Shown: positions 4,433 to 8,726 of the stretch, piece by piece
Position numbering within the stretch: position 1 is the stretch's first letter
Layout of the letters: each line of letters begins with the position of its first letter
Assembly (NCBI GenBank): GCA_023249255.1
Contig: JAHFCY010000141.1
Location: forward strand, 1 to 8,726
Source of the DNA: Candidatus Lindowiibacteriota bacterium
GTDB lineage: Bacteria; Lindowbacteria; 2-12-FULL-62-27
Direction: 5' to 3'
DNA length: 8,726 nucleotides
Translations under genes and position numbers: made by a program
Notes under the pieces: model-generated
Database searches by the model: none
Seen by the model: only the letters and a program-made list of their open reading frames with translations
What the model was told of the DNA's origin: nothing

Positions 4433-4521
4433 GAAAAACAGTACGGACACACGGGTATACTACGGCCAAACCGGCCGCGTCAAATCTGCCTGGCGGCGGG
4501 CCGGTGGAAAAAACAGAAAAA
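4433..4521. other. Gap between serine hydrolase and tRNA, possible weak terminator
   Basis: CCGGCC at 4471-4476 and GGCCGG at 4500-4505 can form a hairpin on the transcript of the hydrolase gene. The run of T after it is only three, so termination would be weak. The same bases overlap the tRNA promoter, so the two signals are interleaved. Confidence 0.3.
4454..4483 (-). promoter_or_regulatory. Promoter of tRNA-Val
   Basis: TTGACG (4478-4483) and TATACC (4454-4459) with an 18-base spacer, giving a start near 4447, some 15 bases before the mature 5' end. The spacer is G+C-rich (CGGCCGGTTTGGCCGTAG) and contains a short GGCC inverted repeat. Confidence 0.6.
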
Positions 4522-5607
4522 TCAGGAACCGCTTTTTTGGGTGGAAATGGGAACAGCGCCGGTCGATGTGACGGACGCCGAGGGGCGTTCAAAATATTGG
4601 AAGGTGATCGCGGCGACCTTCGAGATGAATTTTTTCGCGTCCCGGTAGCTGGGCGCGCCGACCGTCATGACGCAGATGATGTAGTTGCCGGCCGGCGAAT
4701 AGACGATTCCGACGTCGTGGCAGGCGCGGCGGACCAACCCCGTCTTGTGCGCGATCTCCCAGTCCCGCGGAATAAATCTCGGCAGGCGGTCGCGGTATTT
4801 GACGTGCTTCATGCGCTCGATCATCTCGTCGCTGGCGGCGGAACCGAATTTCTGTTTCGAGTAGATGGACTCGAGAAGCTGTCCCATGTCGCGGGCCGTC
4901 GTATAATTTTCAATCCGCGTTTTCGGCGCCACGGACAGCCCCTCCTTCGTGATGTTGGTGGCTTTGAGGCCGAAAGTCGGAAATCGCTCTTTCAGATAAT
5001 CCATGCCGACCGCCTCAATCAACATTTCCTGCGCGGTGTTGTCGCTGACGGTGATCATTTCGTCGAGAAGATCCCGGACAGTGAACTGCTCGCCGTTTCT
5101 GCGCCATTTGAGCTGGCCGGATCCATCTCTCCGGGAGGATTTCGTCAGAACCACCGTCCGGTCCATACTCAAATCGCCTTTGGATATTTTGTCGTAGACG
5201 CCGACCATAACCGGGACTTTGATGAGGCTCGCGGCCGGAAATTGCGCGTCGGCATTGTAGGACCATTGCCTGCCGGTTTCGAGATTTTTCATGTAGACGG
5301 CGGACTGGCCGTGGAACCGCGTGATGAATTTCCGAATGTCGCGAGTCATGAGGTCGAACTGGACGTCGGAAATGGTCGGCCGGCTGTAGACCCGGGCGGC
5401 GGATTCGCCCCGCGTGGACACGGGCGCGGAATCTGGACGGACGGAAACCGCGCGAACCGGAGACGTATCCGACCGGACCGTGGGCGATGCGACTCCGGCA
5501 ACAGAAAAGTCAACGAGGACCCTGCCGACGAACATTCCGACGGCCAGAAAAAACATCGTGAACGATAAAAGTTTGACGACGCCTTTTAGTTTGTCAAATC
5601 GGCTCAT
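4522..5607 (-). CDS. Membrane-anchored class A beta-lactamase-fold serine hydrolase, 361 aa
   Basis: Residues about 10-30 (V-V-K-L-L-S-F-T-M-F-F-L-A-V-G) form a membrane anchor or uncleaved signal, followed by a Ser/Thr/Pro/Arg-rich linker to about 75. The periplasmic domain has the class A motifs: S127-L-I-K130 (nucleophile and general base), S188-D-N190, and K288-T-G290. The omega-loop motif E-x-x-L-N is not seen; T-R-I-E-N-Y-T-T-A-R-D-M stands where the loop and the following helix would be. This fits the Beta-lactamase2-type serine hydrolases, which need not hydrolyse antibiotics and may act on peptidoglycan or other amides/esters. The ATG at 5607 is chosen because an upstream ATG at 5628 lies inside a TATAAT -10 element. 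The gene has its own promoter after the arg/lpx operon. Resistance should not be inferred. Confidence 0.88.
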   Translation of the reverse strand: MSRFDKLKGVVKLLSFTMFFLAVGMFVGRVLVDFSVAGVASPTVRSDTSPVRAVSVRPDSAPVSTRGESAARVYSRPTISDVQFDLMTRDIRKFITRFHGQSAVYMKNLETGRQWSYNADAQFPAASLIKVPVMVGVYDKISKGDLSMDRTVVLTKSSRRDGSGQLKWRRNGEQFTVRDLLDEMITVSDNTAQEMLIEAVGMDYLKERFPTFGLKATNITKEGLSVAPKTRIENYTTARDMGQLLESIYSKQKFGSAASDEMIERMKHVKYRDRLPRFIPRDWEIAHKTGLVRRACHDVGIVYSPAGNYIICVMTVGAPSYRDAKKFISKVAAITFQYFERPSASVTSTGAVPISTQKSGS

Positions 5608-5626
5608 ATCTGTTCCGGACCCTCTC

Positions 5627-5656
5627 ATTATACACGATATTGTATCCGTTCGGCAA
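5627..5656 (-). promoter_or_regulatory. Promoter of the serine hydrolase
   Basis: TTGCCG (5651-5656) and a consensus TATAAT (5627-5632) with an 18-base spacer. Transcription should start near 5620, giving a leader of about 13 bases to ATG 5607, with GGA six bases before that ATG. This excludes the in-frame ATG at 5628 as the start. Confidence 0.6.
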
Positions 5657-5702
5657 AACGTCGCTAAAAGTAAATGCCGGCGGCAAAAAAATTACTCGCG
5701 CA

Positions 5703-6434
5703 TCACGCAGGCCGCCGGGGGCCGTACTTATGATACGCATAATACGCCTGCGCATACGCCACCGCCAGACCCCGCCATCCATCCAGAATACCCAGTTTCA
5801 ATACGCTGCTTTTCAGAAACGCCGCAGGCGGATGCGTCCAGCGGGACCAGAACGAGGGCCGGACCGGCGACAGACCGGCAAATCGGCGCTGTTTGCGAAG
5901 AAAATCCGGCCAGTTTCGGACCGTGTAGTGCAAGAGATGCCCGGCCAGCCTGGACACGGGACCATCGACTTCGAGCCTCTCATGCACGGGCCGGTCGGGA
6001 TAGACGGCGCGAGTCGGTCTGACCAGACGGATGACCCAGTCGGGATACCAGCCGCCGTGACGGATCGGACTTCCGAGGAAAAAAGGAAGGCGATTGACGG
6101 CGTAACCGGCCACTGACGGATCGTCTGATCGCCGGGCGCGATCCAATTCCGCCAGCAGCGCCCCGTCGGGCCGCTCGTCCGTGTCGACGTTCATCGCCCA
6201 CACACGAGAGCAACGAGTGAGCGCAAACTGTTTCATCCGGGAAAATCCGTCGAAAGGCCGCACAAAAACTTTGTCCGTGAAGACTCTCGCAACGTCGGCC
6301 GTTCCATCCCGGCTTGCGGCGTCAACCACAACCACAAACTCGTCGGACACCGGCCGCATTGTTTCCAGACATTCCCGCAGATCGACCTCGGCATCTTTCG
6401 CGAGGACGAATACGGACAGGCCGGAGGCGCTCAT
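5703..6434 (-). CDS. Family 2 glycosyltransferase, LPS-core type (WaaE-like), 243 aa
   Basis: The N-terminal GT-A domain starts L-S-V-F-V-L-A-K-D-A-E and continues with E-F-V-V-V-V-D-A-A-S-R-D-G-T (32-45), the nucleotide-sugar binding segment. A D-x-D-type metal site lies at N-V-D84-T-D86-E. The second half has H-G-G-W-Y-P-D-W-V-I-R-L (126-137) and V-H-E-R-L (150-154), followed by H-L-L-H-Y, a pattern shared by WaaE/KdtX-like core transferases. The cytoplasmic enzyme would add a sugar, perhaps glucose or a heptose, to a lipid-linked core; the donor cannot be told. ATG 6434 overlaps the acyltransferase stop (ATGA) and has no ribosome site of its own, so translation is probably coupled; an in-frame extension to 6497 would start inside that gene and lacks conserved residues. 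It is the last gene of the argC operon. Confidence 0.87.
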   Translation of the reverse strand: MSASGLSVFVLAKDAEVDLRECLETMRPVSDEFVVVVDAASRDGTADVARVFTDKVFVRPFDGFSRMKQFALTRCSRVWAMNVDTDERPDGALLAELDRARRSDDPSVAGYAVNRLPFFLGSPIRHGGWYPDWVIRLVRPTRAVYPDRPVHERLEVDGPVSRLAGHLLHYTVRNWPDFLRKQRRFAGLSPVRPSFWSRWTHPPAAFLKSSVLKLGILDGWRGLAVAYAQAYYAYHKYGPRRPA

Positions 6435-7237
6435 CGTAAAATATGCGCTTCCATGTCGCCCGGGCGCGTTTTCCAGCGCCGGTGAAACCAGAACCATTCT
6501 TCTGGATATTTTCGGATGACATCGGAGAATACGGCGTTCATCTCGGTCAGCATCCGGCGTTCGTCGGCATCATCCTGCGCGGACGGATCCGGCCGAATTG
6601 CGCGCTCGATCCAGGCCACATATTCATTTCCTTCCCGGCGGATAAATCCCATCAGGATCGGCCGGTTGAATTTTCTCGCAAGCATGGCCGGCAGGCGCGT
6701 GGTGGAGGCGGGAAATCCGAGAAAAGGCACGAACACGCCATGATATCCGGCGTTGTGGTCCGCCAGGAGCGCCACCGACCGGCCTTCCGACAACGACCGG
6801 ATTGTTTCCCGCATGACGTTTTTCTTGTCGATTACATTCGTTCCGAGACGGCCGCGGACAAACGACAGCGCGCGGCGGGAGAGCCACTTCTTCGGCGTCC
6901 GCACGACGACATCCAATTTCGTGTTCATGGCGTCCTGCACGAGAGACCAAAGCTCAAACGGACCGAAGTGCCCTGTAACGCAGACGTACGGAGGTGGCTC
7001 CTGAACGATTGAGCGGTACCGATCGACGTCAAAGCGGATGACCGGCCTGCGATTCGGATTTCGGCGGCAGGCGCGCACGACTGCGGATACGTTTTCAGCA
7101 AGCCGCGTCAGAGTCCGCATGTAAAGTCCCGGACCGGACGGCCCGAACGCGATTCGGAGATTTACACGTGCCGTGCGGCGAAGGCGCGGCACGAGCCCGG
7201 CAAGGATGACCACGCCCGCTATAGCCGCGCGGAACAT
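6431..7237 (-). CDS. LpxL/HtrB-family lipid A acyltransferase, 268 aa
   Basis: The lysophospholipid acyltransferase signature is present: H90-F-G-P-F-E95 fits the catalytic H-x4-[D/E], with a supporting V-A-L-L-A-D160-H segment (155-161) and V-F-V-P-F-L-G-F (168-175). Near the C-terminus, E-E-W-F-W-F-H-R-R-W-K-T-R (246-258) is the family's hallmark. A hydrophobic N-terminal helix (about 4-16) would hold it at the inner face of the inner membrane. Family members transfer an acyl chain from acyl-carrier protein to a lipid A precursor. At 268 residues it is about 30 shorter than usual; the start cannot move upstream because the argJ TAA is in the same frame two codons before. No clear ribosome site is present six bases after argJ, which suggests coupling. 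Which secondary acylation (LpxL- or LpxM-like) it performs cannot be decided. Confidence 0.88.
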   Translation of the reverse strand: MFRAAIAGVVILAGLVPRLRRTARVNLRIAFGPSGPGLYMRTLTRLAENVSAVVRACRRNPNRRPVIRFDVDRYRSIVQEPPPYVCVTGHFGPFELWSLVQDAMNTKLDVVVRTPKKWLSRRALSFVRGRLGTNVIDKKNVMRETIRSLSEGRSVALLADHNAGYHGVFVPFLGFPASTTRLPAMLARKFNRPILMGFIRREGNEYVAWIERAIRPDPSAQDDADERRMLTEMNAVFSDVIRKYPEEWFWFHRRWKTRPGDMEAHILR

Positions 7238-7243
7238 CCCGAT

Positions 7244-8464
7244 TTACGTGCGGTATTCCGAATTGATTCGGACGTATTCGGAAGACAGATCGCAGGACAG
7301 GAATCGGCCGGACGATGGGCCGGAGGAAAGCTCGATCTCGATCCGGATGTCCCGTGAGCCAAGCGCCTTCCGCAGGGCCGCGGCGGAACTCTGCCGGTCG
7401 ACTACACCCCGCCGAACAGCCCGGACGCCGTTGAACGACACGTCAATCCGATCCGGCCTGAGTTCCGGTATGCCGCTTCGTCCAAGCGCCGCCATGACTC
7501 GCCCGACATTCGGATCCTCTCCATGCATGGCGGTTTTCACGAGGAGCGATTCGGCAACCGTTCGGGCGGCCCGGCGCGCCGACCGCGGCGATCGGGTACC
7601 CCGCACCACCACCTCAATGAGCTTCGTCGCGCCTTCTCCATCCCTCACGAGTTGCTGTGCAAGATCTTCACACACCGTCCGAAGACCTTGAGAAAACACG
7701 CGGGCCGACGGCGTTTTGGCCTTGACCGCCGCGCCCGACATCCCGCCGGCCAACAGCAATACCGTGTCGTTGGTCGACGTGTCGCCGTCGACCGAAACGG
7801 CGTTGAATGTTTCGTCGGCGATCGATCGAAGTTCCCGCTGCAGAATCGCCGGCGCAACAGCGGCATCGGTCACGATAAACGCGAGCATGGTCGCCATGTT
7901 GGGCGCAATCATCCCACTTCCCTTGCAGACGCCCACCATCCGCGCGGTCGATCCATTCGGAAACCGCATCTGCACGCCGGATATTTTTTCGACCTTGTCC
8001 GTCGTCAGAATGCATCGGGAGAACAGTCGGTCGGCCGAACTGATTTTTTTCGAGGCGGCCGCGATGCCGCGAAGGAGCGTGTCTTTCGGCGGAAGATCTC
8101 CGATGACGCCGGTCGAACAGACGAGGACTGATCCGGCCGGCGCGCCGACCTGCCGTGCGGTTTCGCCCGCCGTCGCGCAGGCCACTGCAAGACCGGACGC
8201 GCCCGTTGCGGCGTTCGCATGGCCGCTGTGAACGACCACGGCCCGGATGGCCGTCGAATTTTTTTTTAAAATTTCCCGGTCGATCACGACCGGCGCGGCA
8301 GGCACGCGGCTGCGTGTGAAAACGCCTGCGGCCGAACACGGCCCGTCCGACACGATCAATCCGAGGTCCGGCTTTCCGGAGCGCTTCAATCCGGCGGCGA
8401 GACCGACAGACCGAAATCCCCGAACGTCGCCGATTTTTGGTGACGATAATTTTCGAATCGTCAT
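7244..8464 (-). CDS. argJ: Glutamate N-acetyltransferase/ornithine acetyltransferase ArgJ, 406 aa
   Basis: ArgJ moves the acetyl group from N-acetylornithine to glutamate, recycling it in arginine biosynthesis; some forms also use acetyl-CoA. The proenzyme cuts itself between Ala and Thr in the motif K-G-S-G-M-I-A-P-N-M-A-T-M-L; here this is intact with the new N-terminal nucleophile Thr192. The oxyanion-hole region C-S-T118-G119-V-I-G, the segment K-T-A-M-H-G-E-D-P-N-V-G-R (310-322) and the conserved C-terminus with C-D-L-S-x-E-Y-V-x-I-N-x-E-Y-R-T are all present. ATG 8464 overlaps the argC stop as ATGA and has GGAGGG six bases before it (8471-8476), so it is preferred over an in-frame ATG at 8500. 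Length is normal. It is the second gene of an argC-argJ pair; sequence alone does not show whether it is mono- or bifunctional. Confidence 0.96.
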   Translation of the reverse strand: MTIRKLSSPKIGDVRGFRSVGLAAGLKRSGKPDLGLIVSDGPCSAAGVFTRSRVPAAPVVIDREILKKNSTAIRAVVVHSGHANAATGASGLAVACATAGETARQVGAPAGSVLVCSTGVIGDLPPKDTLLRGIAAASKKISSADRLFSRCILTTDKVEKISGVQMRFPNGSTARMVGVCKGSGMIAPNMATMLAFIVTDAAVAPAILQRELRSIADETFNAVSVDGDTSTNDTVLLLAGGMSGAAVKAKTPSARVFSQGLRTVCEDLAQQLVRDGEGATKLIEVVVRGTRSPRSARRAARTVAESLLVKTAMHGEDPNVGRVMAALGRSGIPELRPDRIDVSFNGVRAVRRGVVDRQSSAAALRKALGSRDIRIEIELSSGPSSGRFLSCDLSSEYVRINSEYRT

Positions 8465-8726
8465 CCCGCTCCCTCCGAAAGCGCTGTCCGCTCGGGCCAT
8501 CCCATCATTACGTTCAAATTCTGAACAGCCTGGCCGGACGCGCCTTTGATCAGATTGTCCAGCGCGGACAAAATCCAGACGACGCCTGTTTGCCGGTCGA
8601 TCCGCACCGTGAATTTACAAAGATTCGTTCCGACGGTTTCGGAGACATGCACGAGATGCCGGACCGGTTTGACGAACGCGCAATCTTTGTAAAATTTCGC
8701 CCAGGCCGACTGAATTTTTTTCTCAA
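8461..8726 (-). CDS. argC: N-acetyl-gamma-glutamyl-phosphate reductase ArgC, C-terminal part (runs off right edge)
   Basis: Only the last 87 residues are in the window; the frame is open to the edge, so the start lies outside. The piece carries F-V-K-P-V-R, then E-T-V-G-T-N-L-C and the family's C-terminal block A-L-D-N-L-I-K-G-A-S-G-Q-A-V-Q-N-L-N-V-M-M-G-W-P-E, which is diagnostic. ArgC reduces N-acetylglutamyl phosphate to the semialdehyde with NADPH in arginine biosynthesis. The active-site cysteine lies in the missing part. The stop overlaps the argJ start by four bases, so the two are co-translated. Confidence 0.93.
   Translation of the reverse strand, partial: EKKIQSAWAKFYKDCAFVKPVRHLVHVSETVGTNLCKFTVRIDRQTGVVWILSALDNLIKGASGQAVQNLNVMMGWPERTALSEGAG
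8471..8476 (-). promoter_or_regulatory. Ribosome binding site that sets the argJ start
   Basis: GGAGGG on the minus strand, six bases before ATG 8464 and inside the argC coding end. It favours 8464 over the longer frame from 8500. Confidence 0.7.

Noticed and set aside
4504-5568. 354-codon open frame on the plus strand
   Set aside because: It lies opposite the serine hydrolase, which has the SxxK, SDN and KTG motifs and a promoter. The plus-strand product is Arg/Gly/Asp-rich with no recognisable domain, as expected of an antisense shadow in G+C-rich DNA.
4522-5607. Calling this a beta-lactamase resistance gene
   Set aside because: The omega-loop glutamate motif is not seen and the context is chromosomal and envelope-related, so only the broader serine hydrolase call is supported.

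Overview
The window reads as bacterial, Gram-negative chromosome interrupted by a probable small integrative element. Every protein gene and the one tRNA lie on the minus strand, so transcription runs from position 8726 towards 1. A lipid A-type acyltransferase and a core-type glycosyltransferase point to a lipopolysaccharide-bearing cell. Strong GGAGG-type ribosome sites and a tRNA without encoded CCA fit an ordinary bacterium. I cannot assign a phylum from the sequence alone.

Right part (about 8726 to 4360), chromosomal core: the 3' end of argC runs in from the edge and overlaps argJ by 4 bases. argJ is followed within 6 bases by an LpxL/HtrB-family acyltransferase, which overlaps a family 2 glycosyltransferase by 4 bases. 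This looks like one transcript joining arginine biosynthesis to envelope assembly. Then comes a membrane-anchored class A beta-lactamase-fold serine hydrolase with its own TATAAT promoter, and a tRNA-Val(CAC) gene with its own promoter.

Middle part (4358 to 1562), mobile element: about 210 bases beyond the tRNA 3' end lies a complete tyrosine recombinase, in the usual orientation for an element integrated at a tRNA 3' end. The interval carries direct repeats and a palindrome that could be recombinase or excision-factor sites. Behind the integrase is a tightly packed operon: a 104-aa protein of no known function (TGATG junction), a 70-aa excisionase/MerR-like helix-turn-helix protein (ATGA), a 192-aa protein resembling DUF6573, an 87-aa unknown, and a 66-aa two-CPxCG zinc-ribbon protein starting at a GTG inside its neighbour's stop (GTGA).

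Left part (1561 to 1): about 540 bases without a convincing gene but rich in nested inverted repeats, then a stand-alone GIY-YIG nuclease-fold protein preceded by a 15-bp palindrome, then the 5' end of a secreted FG-GAP/VCBS-repeat protein running off the left edge. Base composition drops here (positions 601-660 have 19 G+C of 60; 7201-7260 have 36 of 60), so these genes are likely acquired cargo or a second island. No second attachment site is visible, so the far end of the element probably lies to the left of the window or has decayed.
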